Positions 12,894 to 24,179 are shown, numbered from the stretch's first letter. The stretch is DNA of 64,000 nucleotides from Chaenocephalus aceratus (GCA_023974075.1 CM043797.1:820001-884000), one strand, 5' to 3'. Made by a program: numbers and translations. The notes: a model not told the origin generated them from the sequence alone.

Positions 12894-14548
12894 GTTGGTG
12901 TGTACCTTGTGTGCACCTCCTAGTGGTTAAAGCACGTTATTGAATTCTTGTTTTTATGTGTTATATTTGATTAAAAAAATATTAAGAGTACATACTTTCA
13001 TAGGGGGAAAGTATAAATATAGAAATATAGAATATAAAAATCAAGAAGATACTATAAGTGATCTCTACAATAAAACAGTTTTAGTGCAGGATGTACAAAG
13101 ATATTAATAGGAGGAGGTCTAAAACAGAAAAACGGATTATTTTATTTTATTTAAACATTAAATAACAGATTAAGGTCTTTGGGAGTATCTATCTACAGAT
13201 AAATATTAAGCCTGACAAAGTACTTAACGTCTAATATATTGCTTTCCTGCAATGTTAACTATGTTGAAGCACTTATTTTAACTTATATTATACACATTAA
13301 TTATACTCTTATGTATGTAGATAGAATAAGAAATGTGCAGAATATGACAGTTTAATGGTGGAGGTATACACATATTGATAGATGTCTTGTAATGCACTGT
13401 TGAGGAACCTGTGACCCAAGTTTTTCATTCATTGCATAACTACACCGTAGTTGTGTATATGATATGTCAATAAACCTTTGAAATCTTGAAAGGGATGTGC
13501 AAAATAGCCATAATATACAGTCTTTAATTAACTATTAGTAGAGAATAACGAGTAATGAATATACTTTATTACTCGTGCAGATACATGTTTAGTCTTCTCA
13601 AGCACCAACTATCAAATATCTCTCCTGATTGTTGGCACTTGACAATCACCTTACCTGAATTTTACTCAGGTGTAACTAAAGTCTGATTTAAGGGTTGTTT
13701 ATATTTCACATAATTAATCAGAATCTGCAAAGTAACTCAAATAAATGCAGTGGAGTAAAAATACCAGGTTAACCTCTGAATTGTAGTGGAGTAGAATTAC
13801 AAAGTAGCAATGAGCTGTCATGTGGGTATATATTAATGCTATATATTAATGCTGCGCATTATGGACACAAGTGATTTTCACCCATTTATTAATTATATGT
13901 TTTACATTTGATAACACCAATGTGTTTAATACTGGCAACTTCTAATTGTGGGAAAAACGAAAACGTTCAGTAGAGACGTCCCATAGAACATTTTGCGAAA
14001 CACAATAGACAGCATGTGTAGTTCTGTGGGGGCGTTCCATTCCAGTTTTGGATAGTCTGGCGTGGTTTCGTTCCATTTCACACAGCTGTTTGACGCTCTG
14101 CATAATCTTACGGGACTGTAGTCCTAAACGATAGCTGGGGATTATGGGTAGTGTAGTGTCTTCGGCCATCCTAAACTCAGAAATGTTGACAATCGCAATG
14201 ATGCTCGAAATGTCCCTTATAGGCCTACGTCTGTTTCCGGTTATTTTTATTTTGAAATTCAGTTCCTGACGGACGCCAAAAAAGCCCGAGATTATGGAAT
14301 TAAACGAATAAATAAAAGCAAGGATAATTGTGTGTTTTTGGTGAGTAAATAACAGTGTGTTATTTTGAAAAGAATAACAAATTAGAAGGAAAAAATATTT
14401 AAAGATCCAGATTTCAGTATCCTGAGGCTCTGAGCCCCATTTATTGTCTGAGCCCCATTTATTTTCCTCACAGACGGCAACAAAAGTCCGAAATTATACG
14501 ATTTAAAATAAAAGCAATAATTGTGGCTTGATATTGAGTAAGAATTAT

Positions 14549-14757
14549 TCAGCTATGTATCTTAAAAGATGATTTGAGTCTCGTCATCAGAAAATTGGGC
14601 TCCTGGTATCGAGATCACTACCGAGCCTACGAGTTGCATCCAACAAGTGACCTGGCGTTGGTTAATTTGAAGGAGCTTGCTGACCAGTACCCTTTGGCTG
14701 ACTACAAAATTGGCTCCATAAGAATGGTGACCTTGAAAAGATTTGTACACGTGACAG
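14549..14757 (+). pseudogene. 3' exon fragment of an unnamed conserved fish ORF
   Basis: An open frame reads through YELHPTSDLALVNLKELAD to KRFVHVT and reaches a good splice donor (GACAG|GTAATC, exon end 14757). I associate this YPLADYK ... MVTLKR ending with the C-terminus of a repetitive uncharacterised teleost protein, from memory only. Joined to the acceptor at 15080 it would stop after one more codon (TGA 15083-15085), seven bases before the ATG of the next ORF. The 5' part is missing because the inverted-repeat complex ends at 14548. Confidence 0.5.
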
Positions 14758-15080
14758 GTAATCTGTTATTTTCAATTTAGAAATGATAATGTTCTCATTT
14801 ATCAATAATCAAGAAAGTATTATCAACAGTTCTGCAAATGTTGATTTCCTAATCTGAAACTCTGCATATACATTATTCTGTACAGTGAAGATCCAACTTT
14901 TAACTGTAGTAACAAGAAGAAAAGTACATGTTTGCAGGGCAACTTAACGTGTTTGGGGACTAATTAATTGTATGAATACATTGATGTATTGCTAGTTATT
15001 GCATGAGCAATTAGTGTGCACAAGACTCCTAATTTTTAACCTCAATTCTAAGACAGTTGTTCATCTTTTTGTATTTTCAG

Positions 15081-18000
15081 ATTGAATACAAGATGGCGGC
15101 AACCTTAAGAGTCATTCTTGGACAAGACAACGCATCCAAATTGACTCTTCCCACTGGAATACCAGCTTCGTTAGAGGAATTACAAGGAGATATACAAAGA
15201 CACTTTGGCTTGACAGAACAAGTCAGATTGCAGTACAGAGACATTGAATTTGATAATGAGTTCATGAACTTGACGTGTACTTCGGAAATCAGAGACAAAA
15301 GCACAGTTAAGGTAATGTACCTACCAAATAGCTCAGGCCACTGACACTGGCCCACACCATACTGCTTCACTTCGAGCATTAGAATCAGTAGCAGACACAG
15401 AAATATTGTCCTCCCCTGAATCTGCAGCCTCAGGGTCATTCCTTAGATCACAGCCATGGCCCAACATCTTTCCGATACCTCAGTTCAATTATGAGGTAGA
15501 GGTTCAGCTAGAGATGGCCAGTCATGCTTTTCACAACTCTGGCACTCTCCTGTCTCCATGCACCAAACTAAAGTCTGATATTCTAGATCAGGGGTCTCCA
15601 ACACGTCGATCGCGAGCTACCGGTAGCTCGCGGGCAGCTTTTCAGTAGCTCGCCGCTCGATTATCGATTATAGCGTAGTAACGCTGCTTCTTGATTTTTC
15701 GGCCACACAATAAAGTGTTTTTTATTTTAGAATTGTTTCTGTCACACGAATATAAAATTGGTCAGTGACGCAGAGATCAAGGAACAGACGTGACAGCGGC
15801 ACAGCGACACCACACATGGAGCAGTCTGCTTTCTCCAGCAGCACCAGTCAAACCAACGGCAGAATGACCCGCTCTGAATCAGGCCCTGTCGCTGCGGCTC
15901 AGAGACACACAGGGAGGGATTTGTGTTTTTTGAAAAACACTCGTTATCGTCATGTCAGGTTTTTGGTGGATTTAATCAAGTCTTGGATTGCAGGGTATGA
16001 ATCTCCTCTTGCTATTTTCAGTTGATACATACGCGTGTAAAGTTTGTGAAGGCAGGAGGAAAGCTTCCGCAATCACCGTCTCCTCTCCGTTCCTCCAAGC
16101 CCCGCCCCCTCCTGAAAAATAACTACTAATAAGAGTGACAGGCTGACAGTGACCTGATAGAAACTTTATTATTCACTTAATCACTGATTGAGATATGATG
16201 AAGCTAACTTAATCTCATACATTCATGGGATTCATGTAACAGTAAGACAGAGAATGTAAGTGTGCACCCACATGCACTATTTTTTTTTTATAATGCTGTT
16301 GTAAATACTCCTGTTGTCTGCTGTGTTCAGACTTCATGTGTGTGATGCCTCATTCAAGACATTCAGTGTCCTTTTTTTAACAGAAGACCGTTGCTAGAAG
16401 CTGCAGCTAGACTGCAGAAGTATTAGTTTTTTGTTTTTGAGGATGGAAAAATGTCACACACAGATATAGGGAGGCTAGACCTATACAATTGATTAATTAT
16501 GATTTATAATTTCATGTCAACATGAAAAAGAAGAAAAGATGGCTGCACTGTTCAGTGTCAATCCTGTGGAGATGGAGATGGAGGTTATAAATCTCCAAAA
16601 TCATGTTCAGCTTAAGCCTCAGCAAAACTCACAACATTTCTAGAGCCTTGTACGCTCAGACAACTATAAGAACATCACCAAGCAGCACTGAACCTGTCTG
16701 CTTTATGTGGCTCTAATTGCCTTTGTGAAGCAGCTTTTTCTGACATGAATGGCATCTAAATACAGAACAAGACTGACTGATCAACATGTAAATGACTCCA
16801 TTAGAGTGAACCTAAGTGGGTCCAGCATACACCTGTATGGTGGACTCCATGCAGCGCCAGTCATCTCACTAACTGTAAAAAAGAGTGAATGCACTTATTT
16901 TACACACGTGCCATAAGATGCTTGCAAGGTGGTGATTAAGGCGATGTATTTACTATGTGGGCCATAATAAGTACTTACTATGTTGTCCATATTAATATGT
17001 GAGAAATTGTCGTTTTCTTGGACCTTGATGTGAAGTTAAGATTTTAGATAAGCTTTAGGTATTGCAATTTCACACAAAAGTAGCTTAATTCAACTGATGA
17101 GTGCTATGTGAATAAATGTAAGCGATGCGATGCAAGTAGCTCTTGGCCACTTTCATTTTTTCAAAGTAGCTCTCAGGTGGAGAAAGGTTGGAGACCCCTG
17201 TTCTAGATGGTTTGGCATCAGAAATTATCAAGTTCAAAGTGTATCCATCAAGTGCAGACTGTGATGATGTGGCCCTGGCTTTGATAAAAAAGCATCCTTG
17301 TTTAAAGGAGCAAGGATCTGTGTCTGGTTACTACGGGTGGAAAATAAGCCTAAAATACAAAATGGCCAACTACCGGACCAGACTGCGGAATATTGGCTGC
17401 ACAGAGTTGAGCATAAATGCTATGAAAGAAAAGCGTGGTACAAGCCAAGGTCCAAACCAGGTGAAGAAGCCACGGATAGCTGAGGTCAATTACTGTCCTG
17501 ATTATCCTGTAGGTGAAACCAAAGACAGCCTTGAAGACGAAAGACAAGCACTTTTAATCGAGGTGAAGAAGAAGAACAGCTGATCAAAACTCAAATGGAA
17601 AAAACATGTTCCTATAGACGACAGGAAGTCCTTCAGGATTTGCCATTCATCACAGAGTTCGGAGAGAGATGGCCAGCTCTGTTTTCAGAGAGCGAGGTGA
17701 TTTTTTAAATATTTTAATAGATGCACATGTATAAGAGAAGAACCTCAGCTGAAATTCTTTGTTTGGTTTACACCAGTAGATGAACTCCTGTCCTTTCTGC
17801 TATGACACTTGATGGATATTATTATAGATGCAACAGCTTTAAACAAAACATTTGAACCTGTATCACAATGTGTTGCAGGTAAACACAGAATTCACCCGCA
17901 TCACCACCGTTCCGCTGCCGCTGCTATCTTCATGTCTCAGGTTTTCTGAAGGTTTCTGAAGGTTTTCAAAAAGAAGGGGGGAACAGCAGGACGCAATTTG

Positions 18001-19199
18001 GGCCTGATCATGGCAGCCATGGACAAGGTATGTAGTTCTATTAAATGGTGTAGTTTGGGCACTGCAACACCATATTCTCTTTATCTCTCTCTTGTTGTCC
18101 CTCATATACATATATTTTAACCTCTCTGACCCCCTTTCTTTGACTTTCCAAAAATCAGCACACAAGCATAATCAGTATTCTTGTGTGAAGATTTTGAAAA
18201 TGTGTTTGTCCCTCAGGATCCCACGGTTGAAACACGACGGGACTGTGTCCTTAAAGCGCTCTGCGTTTACCTGAATGAAAGTTCCGAGAGCTTCATAAAG
18301 GAATATTTGGTAAGTTGAAACATAGCCAAACACCTCATTATTAACTTTGATTTAGGCAAATCATAACACAATAATCCAGGATAATGTATAAATCAACTGC
18401 ATGAAAACACCTAGTTTTGAAATCCTTTGTTTATTTAAAATAAGATGGACCTTTTATTATTAATCCCCTGGGATAATTCAGGAGTTTAAATGATATACAG
18501 GTAGTAATTGTCAAAACAAACTGTTAAAACAGAAAATGAATTAAATGAACATATATCAAGTTTTGAATCCGGATTGTGTGCAGTTACTAATGCCGGTTAA
18601 AGTCGTTGTGCAAACAGTATAGGTGTTATGTGCGTCCGCGACATAGTGACCTCCCTTTGTCGTGCAAGTAAAATCTTGCACTTATATTTTCTAGGGCTCC
18701 AACACATTTAACATGATTGGCTAAGTAGTGGGACATATCTAAGCTGTTGACAAAAATAACTACTTAAATCATTGAATTTGTTTTTTACTCAAAGTATTTG
18801 CTGCTACTTTGGTTATATTGTTCATGTACATTTATTTACAATGGATCCAACAAAAGGATTTGTGTGTCAGGGCTAGTTCTCATACTGATAATCATGTATA
18901 CTATGTTCTAATCCCACTTTAGGATGTTGAACTTGCAACGACACCAATGGAGCCAATGGAAACACGAAGGAGCAGAGCCCGGGGAACCTCTTGCGGATGT
19001 TGGCATCATTATCGAGGGTGTTGGAGTGCTGCGAGAGCTGAAGTACTTGGCAAATGGATGGGCAGTACTGCTTGGACTGATTTACAACCTCAAGGAAATG
19101 AAACAAACATTTGAATTCATTCAAAAAGTTTTGATGGGGTTGGATGGCAACAGACTGTCAACCAAGGTGCAGGTTCTGAAAAACCGATTACAAGAGTAA
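15081..19199 (+). pseudogene. SAMD3-like family pseudogene (PB1-like N-terminus), five exon pieces
   Basis: The first coding exon starts at ATG 15093 with a PB1-like segment (LRVILGQDNASKLTLP ... YRDIEFDNEF) and continues to 15598. It resumes at 17209 after a transposon insertion (LASEIIKFKVYP, HPCLKEQGS, VNYCPDYPVGETKDSLE) up to a donor at 17696. Further exons are 17879-18027 (ending KKKGGTAGRN ... MAAMDK), 18217-18309 (DPTVETRRDCVLKALCVYLNE) and 18923-19199 (VGIIIEGVGVLRELK ... LSTKVQVLKNRLQE, stop). Splice sites are GT/AG throughout. It matches my memory of the teleost 'sterile alpha motif domain-containing protein 3-like' family. It is broken by frameshifts near 15330, near 17568 and at the start of the last exon, besides the transposon. 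A polyA signal, AATAAA, is at 19503. Confidence 0.8.
15599..17200. mobile_element. hAT element (1.6 kb, internally deleted) inserted in a coding exon
   Basis: Termini are CAGGGGTCTCCAAC and its inverse GTTGGAGACCCCTG, flanked by a perfect 8-bp TSD TTCTAGAT (15591-15598 and 17201-17208). The interior near 16690-16860 still reads as a decayed hAT C-terminal dimerisation region on the plus strand (CEAAFSDMN, then in another frame SKYRTRLTDQHVND), so it derives from an autonomous GTF2IRD2/ZBED-like hAT. The host reading frame is continuous across the site if the element and one TSD are ignored. Confidence 0.9.
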
Positions 19200-19869
19200 T
19201 CCCAAGGGCAGCAATCATACGCGGGGAATAAATAGTTAAAGAGATGGAGTATGACAGCACGCTTCTTGTTCAGTCTGTTCCTCCGAAGCACTGGAAGTGG
19301 AAGTGTAGTCGCTGCTGGGCCTTCTTAACTGCTGAAGTTACTTGTTCATGTGTATAAAAGGCTTCTCATCACTGTTAAATTCAGCAGCTGATTTTAGGCA
19401 AAGAGTTTCAAAATGTTAATATTTATGTACCTACCACCAAAAGGCTGTTGGAGTTAAGTGTTTTGTTGTTGTTGAATTGTTGTGTCTAAAATGAAAATAT
19501 TAAATAAAGTGAGGAATTAAAAATACTGAGTTGTAGTCATTTGAATTACTTATAAACTATTTGGATTAAATGATGTTAAGTGCAAAAAATACAATCCTAC
19601 AACATAAATGGAACTAATTTGTCTTAAGTAACTATAACCTAACTGTGTTAGGTAAATCAATGTAAACTTTAAGTAAATACAACATAATTGTGTTAAGCAA
19701 ATACAACATAACTGTATGATGTAGCATTTAATTAAGATGCTTTGGTAAGATTTACTTAAATGCAAGAATTAAATATTAGTTTACTAGTCTGTTTCCTATT
19801 TACTTAGCCTTGTTACGTGCAACCGGTTGACATAACTAGATTAAGTAAATCTAACATATCATTTATTTG
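19200..19869. other. 3' flank of the pseudogene with a TTAAGTAAATACAAC-type repeat
   Basis: No gene. After the polyA signal, bases 19560-19860 contain several diverged copies of AAGTAAATACAACATAA and related units on alternating phase, a weak minisatellite of a kind common in fish. Confidence 0.5.
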
Positions 19870-20440
19870 CGTGTAGGAGCTGCACCACCTGCTCATAGAG
19901 GGACATGTCAAAGGTAATGACTGTGGGGTTATCTTCCCCAATTGCCAACTTCCTCAGCTGATTTGCTTGCATGATCACAGTCAACAGAGTTGACCACTCG
20001 TAGTGCCACCTCTGGCAATAGTGGCAAGGCTCCAACCTGTGTCAAGGGAAGGCTTTCAGACAACAGTGAGTTGTATCCTGCCCAGCCTGGAATATTGCTG
20101 GAAGTTTATCCTGCTTTCATTCTGGATAATGCAGATGCAACAACCCATCCTAGATGTGTCAGCTGATAGGATTCTGAGATGCCCTTGCTGATGGCAAACG
20201 GTTCTGACCTCTTGGCATGCTGCGGTTTTGGCTTGTCACAGTGAAGTATGTCTACATGGTAGGGAGTGACTGGTTGACTCTGTGCATCACCTATGATGAG
20301 AGGCTCAGCAACAGGTTCTTTAGAAGGATCAATCTTCTGGTACACTGCAGTGATTGTCCTCGGGCAAAATGTCTGTGTTATCTGCTGCAAAACCCACAAA
20401 GGTCCCCTTCCTCAGGAATGGTGGTACATTAGGTGGACCT
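19870..20440 (-). pseudogene. Fragment of an unnamed repetitive fish ORF
   Basis: The minus strand reads IDPSKEPVAEPLIIGDAQ at one end, then LTHLGWVVASALSRMKAG, a stop, then a stretch containing IPGWAGYNSLLSE and VIMQANQLRKLAIGED. The last part recalls a repetitive uncharacterised teleost protein. At least two in-frame stops make it non-functional. I do not know its function. Confidence 0.45.
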
Positions 20441-20790
20441 AAATGATGCTGATTCACTGCTTGGCTTGTACTTTACCTGTGCACTGGATTTGAACCCATA
20501 CATGATATTCTGGCTCACCGTCAGTGTGGCTCAACAACTCTGGTTCTCTTTACAGTTTCCAGCTTTTCAGCAGGCCCAACCAACTTTGCACAGGTCATTT
20601 TCGACCAACTCATGCATCGAAGGGTTAATGTTGTAAAATGTAGTACCTTTGTAACTACCACCATTGTGTTCCTTGACCCTAAAAATGTAGGTTTAGAAGT
20701 TAAAATCAATGTTCCAGCTTATTTAGAAGCCGAGATATTACAAAACCTGCAGCCGCAGCCGGTGGAGGTTGAACTGTAGAAAGTTGTAGG
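20440..20790. other. No feature recognised
   Basis: Frames are short and unrecognised, and no repeat boundaries were found. It separates the minus-strand fragment from the virus-like block. Confidence 0.3.
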
Positions 20791-20959
20791 CTACTTCCAA
20801 ATATGGTCAGAAGAGAGCACCCAACACGTGAGACGCTGACGCAGGGATATTTATCAGGCATGGAGGTTTACAGAGAACAGACAACAGACAATATGAGTAG
20901 TAGTAATCATACCCCTTTTGTCAAATTAGTATGCATAAAAGTGACAGGTGGACACGCCC

Positions 20960-21060
20960 CCAAGTATGCAAATGAGCTAAGTCCGTCTCCCATTGGCCAA
21001 TGAGCTAAGTCCCGCCTCCATGTCCCGCCTCCCATTCTTTGATGTCAGATTGGCGTGAAA
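20960..21060 (+). promoter_or_regulatory. Octamer and CCAAT-type promoter-like cluster
   Basis: A perfect octamer ATGCAAAT is at 20966-20973 and CATTGGCCAATGAG, containing CCAAT on both strands, is at 20991-21004. The clause AATGAGCTAAGTC occurs twice, and CCCGCCTCC occurs twice nearby. These are classic vertebrate promoter motifs and the CCCGCCTCC phrase echoes the module ahead of the downstream ORFs. Functional activity is inferred only. Confidence 0.4.
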
Positions 21061-21074
21061 GGCCCCCCGGCGTG

Positions 21075-21330
21075 ATTCTTTGTTGTATTGATTAAGATAG
21101 TTAAGGTATTTGACCCCTGACCTGAGAGTGGGAGTAATTAGACTGCCAATTAGATTAGCCCCAGGCGCCCCTTTTGTTGTATTGATTAAGATAGTTAAGG
21201 TATTTGACCCTTGCCCCGAGAGTGGAGTAATTAGATTACCCCCAGGCAGTCCCTTGTTGTATAGGTCTTTTGATGTATTGAATAAGATAGTCTCTTTGAC
21301 CCCTGCCCCTCAGAGCCCTTTGTTGTCTAA
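21075..21330. repeat. About 90-bp tandem repeat
   Basis: Two clear units and one degenerate unit of TTGTTGTATTGATTAAGATA, GTTAAGGTATTTGACCC and GAGAGTGG-AGTAATTAGA, starting near 21081, 21174 and 21263. Confidence 0.7.
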
Positions 21331-21417
21331 TCTAATTAGCCTTTGATGTTTGCCCTTTGATGTGATGTGTAATTTCACATTGATGAAAGCCTCTGTATAA
21401 ATGAACCTCATGAGGCT

Positions 21418-21621
21418 ATGGCCGGGGTGTATAGAGATATGCTCAAAACTAAATTTAAAAAAGACAGACAATTCAGCTTACCAAGTCAACCGTCTGAAGC
21501 GTCAGTCAAGAAACGAAATGCAGCATCGGGGGTTCAGAGTACAGCCTCTTTCTGGTCATGTGTGTTGGAGGAGGGGCTCTGTAAGGAAGGCCCCCCCCGT
21601 TTGTGTACTTTCAAATTATAG
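21418..21621 (+). CDS. Possible 67-aa ORF, unrecognised
   Basis: ATG at 21418 follows a TGTATAAATG box at 21391-21400. The first 50 residues are basic and Ser-rich (MAGVYRDMLKTKFKKDRQ). The last 25 codons run into sequence (GGAGGAGGGGCTCTGTAAGG) that recurs near 37025-37050 in a hAT element, so the C-terminus is probably a junction with repeat DNA. Coding status is doubtful and no function is proposed. Confidence 0.25.
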   Translation: MAGVYRDMLKTKFKKDRQFSLPSQPSEASVKKRNAASGVQSTASFWSCVLEEGLCKEGPPRLCTFKL

Positions 21622-21687
21622 CTCACTCGAGATGGTTTCTCCAAAATGACATGTTTTGCATACATAAAAAGTGTATCTTACAGTTCC

Positions 21688-22245
21688 TTTAGTTGTAGGA
21701 TTGTGAACTAATGTATAATTACTTTTATTAACTATAGGTTTGCATCCATTAAAGTCTATCTTACAGTTCCTTTGTGAGTGAATTACACACAAATCTGCAG
21801 AGTGTCACTAAAAAGGTTTTACGCAGTGACTGACATTCTGTATGGGAGTTCACACCCGAGCTGCTGTAGGGGGTTGAGTATGTTTTGGCTCTCGGGGGAT
21901 GGTGGGTTAAGAGACAGATTCTTAACTAAATCTTTACACATAAATCTGCCGAATGTCTGTAAAAAAAGTATTTAAATAAAAAAACTTGCCTTTTTAGAGT
22001 CAGAAGCCTAACGAAATCTCATCAAACAGAGTACTTTATGTTAGTGGTCCTCTTTTATACACAAAAGTGTATCTTTTCAGTAACTTTCTCAGAGAATTTA
22101 AGCATAAATCTGGCAAATGTTCAAAAGCCTTGTTTTTCACTGAAATAGCCTCAAAATCACAAACTGACATTAAGAGTCAGGGGGTTAACGAAATCTACTA
22201 AAACAAAGTACTCATTACCTACTTTTTTCAGCTTTTATACACAAA
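21688..22245. repeat. Intergenic repeat, copy 1
   Basis: Begins with TTTAGTTGTAGGATTGTGAA at 21688 and contains, from 21905, a segment (ACACATAAATCTGCCGAATG, AGCATAAATCTGGCAAATG, AGTCAGGGGGTTAACGAAAT) repeated almost verbatim near 22925-23205 and, in part, at 26840-26972. Confidence 0.85.
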
Positions 22246-22320
22246 AGTGCAGGGAAGGTAGGCAGATTTAGAACACTATCTGTGCGATAGTGTTAGTGTT
22301 CCCTGCCCTTAAGAACAATT

Positions 22321-22343
22321 AACACACACACACACACACACAC
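22321..22343. repeat. AC microsatellite
   Basis: Short run of AC dinucleotides following AATTAACACAC. Confidence 0.8.
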
Positions 22344-22616
22344 GTTGGAGTTGCCCCTTGATGTGAGGATTTAAGATAAGCAGGGGATGTTAATCTATAT
22401 GTTAATTAAGACACTCACTAAGACACCTAAAAAACGTTATTGCCCTCTCTAGATCTGATTCAGTTTTTGTTTTAAATGATATGTGAGTGCTAAGGATGTT
22501 TCTTTTTAAGTTTTCTGTGAAACTGTTAACTACAAGGAAGTATCTGCCTGCAAAGAGGGTATTCATATTAATTTAAAATATCTTATTTAGTTTTTAATAG
22601 TGATACCTGAGGATAT

Positions 22617-23210
22617 TCTCTTTAGTTGTAGGATTGTGAACTAATGTATAATTACCTTTATTTAACTATAAGAAAAGTCTCTCTGAAGAGGGGAAATAAT
22701 AAAACAATTTAAAAAAACATGATCTTTGTCTTTTTATAATTACTTTACACCACTATAAGGAAACCCAATATGAAGCTGTATGGTGTACTATTAGATTTTG
22801 TTGTAGGCAACAAAGAGAGGTTTTCTTAAAATGTGTTCCTGCCCCCAAGCACTCCATGCGGCTCCAGGAGGGCTGATCAGAACAAAGGGTCCAAAGCAGA
22901 CGCAGAGTCTCCCTCGATGGGGGGGCATCTTTACACATAATCTGCCGAATGTCTGTAAATAAAGTCTTTAAATCAAAAAACTTGCCTTTTTAGAGTCAGA
23001 AGCCTAACGAAATCTCATCAAACAGAGTACTTTATGTTAGTGGTCCTCTTTTATACACAAAAGTGTATCTTTTCAGTAACTTTCTCAGAGAATTTAAGCA
23101 TAAATCTGGCAAATGTTCAAAACAGCCTTGTTTTTCACTGAAATAGCCTCAAAATCACAAACTGACATTAAGAGTCAGGGGGTTAACGAAATCTACTAAA
23201 ACAAAGCCAT
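22617..23210. repeat. Intergenic repeat, copy 2
   Basis: Direct, diverged duplicate of 21688-22245, offset by roughly 0.93-1.02 kb. It ends just ahead of the upstream module and ORF at 23391. Confidence 0.85.
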
Positions 23211-23249
23211 TTCACTCCATGAAGCTTCCAGCTTGTACAAGGGCTCCGC

Positions 23250-23310
23250 CTCCACTCAATATAACATGTCCCGCCCTCCTCACCAGATCATTTTAAAGTA
23301 AGGGGATGGA
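23250..23310 (+). promoter_or_regulatory. Repeated upstream module A
   Basis: GCCTCCACTCAATATAACA, then TCCCGCCCTCCTCACCAGAT, then CATTTTAAAGTAAGG. It lies about 90-140 bp before ATG 23391. The same arrangement, CCTCC..ACTCAA..ATAA then a CC-rich stretch, CA-AT-CAT and a TTAAA/TATAAAA box then CTAAGGA, recurs three more times in the block. Confidence 0.6.
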
Positions 23311-23390
23311 AATAGACGAAAATAAATACTCTCAAACTAAATAACAGGCCAGTCATTTCCAATCACCAAGGCACTTTTCAAAAAATAAAA

Positions 23391-24179
23391 ATGGCCAAGA
23401 GAAGCATAGATATGGGTTTAATCAGCGAGACGCCTGTGACAACGTACAGCCATCAGTCCGGAGCGCCAATCAAGAAACTAATGCAATATCTGTGCCGGAT
23501 TCAGACGCCTCCAGCCGAAGAACTTCATGAAGAATGGACTCTGAAAAATGGCGATGTTTGGGGTTATGTATTCAACTATATGGCAAATGAACTGCATTTC
23601 TACAATCTGAAGAATGGAGAAACGTATGGACCCCGCAGTGTTAAAGCGACACTGACCTCAACAGATTGGGCTGTGTTAACTCTGGTGTCTTCCACAGATC
23701 TCCACGCAACCACTGTAGTGCATCAAGAAACCATAGTGGAACCAGTGGTGTACAAGATATTTGCAAAGAAAAGCAAAGAAACACAGACAGCATGTGAGAT
23801 CAAAGAAGAGATTTCACCGCAGCCCCTCAATGTGGAGGAAGAAAGAGTTATTTCCCCGCTGCCAGAAGTGAGAAGAGTCCTGACAAGCACCGTCTGGGAA
23901 ACTAAAAGCGGACCATCGGGGCGATGGTATTACCGTGCAAGCCATTTGGAAACGCTGGGGAAGGACCCCTCTGATGATTTTGTTTTGGAGAATTTTAACT
24001 CTACATGTGGAGTTTTTCAGACATCTGTACGGGTGCCACTGACTGCTTGGCTGAAAATGATTGATGGAAAAGCTACAAAGCTTAAAGAACTTTTTAAACA
24101 GAGTCAGACATCGATGGACATTATACTGGTGAAAAAGAATCTCACCTTTACAGAGGACTCTGCCTCCCACTCAACATAA
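23391..24179 (+). CDS. 262-aa protein with two PC4-like segments
   Basis: An uninterrupted ORF with an ATG 100 bp behind module A. Two stretches, residues about 48-105 and 165-235, share the pattern aromatic-rich strand, spacer, V(K/R)xxLTxxxW, then a helix (SVKATLTSTDWAVLTLV and SVRVPLTAWLKMID). This resembles the single-stranded-DNA-binding PC4/Sub1 fold (xGxxLtxxqW). An acidic linker (130-165) carries an IKEE sumoylation-like motif. PC4-like proteins occur in cells and in some large DNA viruses, so a role in viral transcription or DNA binding is a guess. The stop TAA and last residues (SASHST) are encoded by module A' itself. A polyA-like AATAAAAATAAAA follows near 24411. Fold assignment is by eye only. 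Confidence 0.6.
   Translation: MAKRSIDMGLISETPVTTYSHQSGAPIKKLMQYLCRIQTPPAEELHEEWTLKNGDVWGYVFNYMANELHFYNLKNGETYGPRSVKATLTSTDWAVLTLVSSTDLHATTVVHQETIVEPVVYKIFAKKSKETQTACEIKEEISPQPLNVEEERVISPLPEVRRVLTSTVWETKSGPSGRWYYRASHLETLGKDPSDDFVLENFNSTCGVFQTSVRVPLTAWLKMIDGKATKLKELFKQSQTSMDIILVKKNLTFTEDSASHST

Larger units (their letters stand above)
9172..14548. repeat. Complex of nested inverted repeats (palindromic DNA elements)
   Basis: At least four inverted pairs with different centres are visible: 9172-9481 with 14222-14548, 9617-9960 with 11535-11870, 10131-10346 with 12663-12893, and 10340-10810 with 13830-14190. There is also a direct pair, 11260-11480 and 13363-13572. No transposase or other conserved protein was recognised. 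The outer pair begins TTCTTACTCAATATC on both sides. The geometry implies several palindromic elements inserted into, or rearranged within, one another. Confidence 0.75.
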
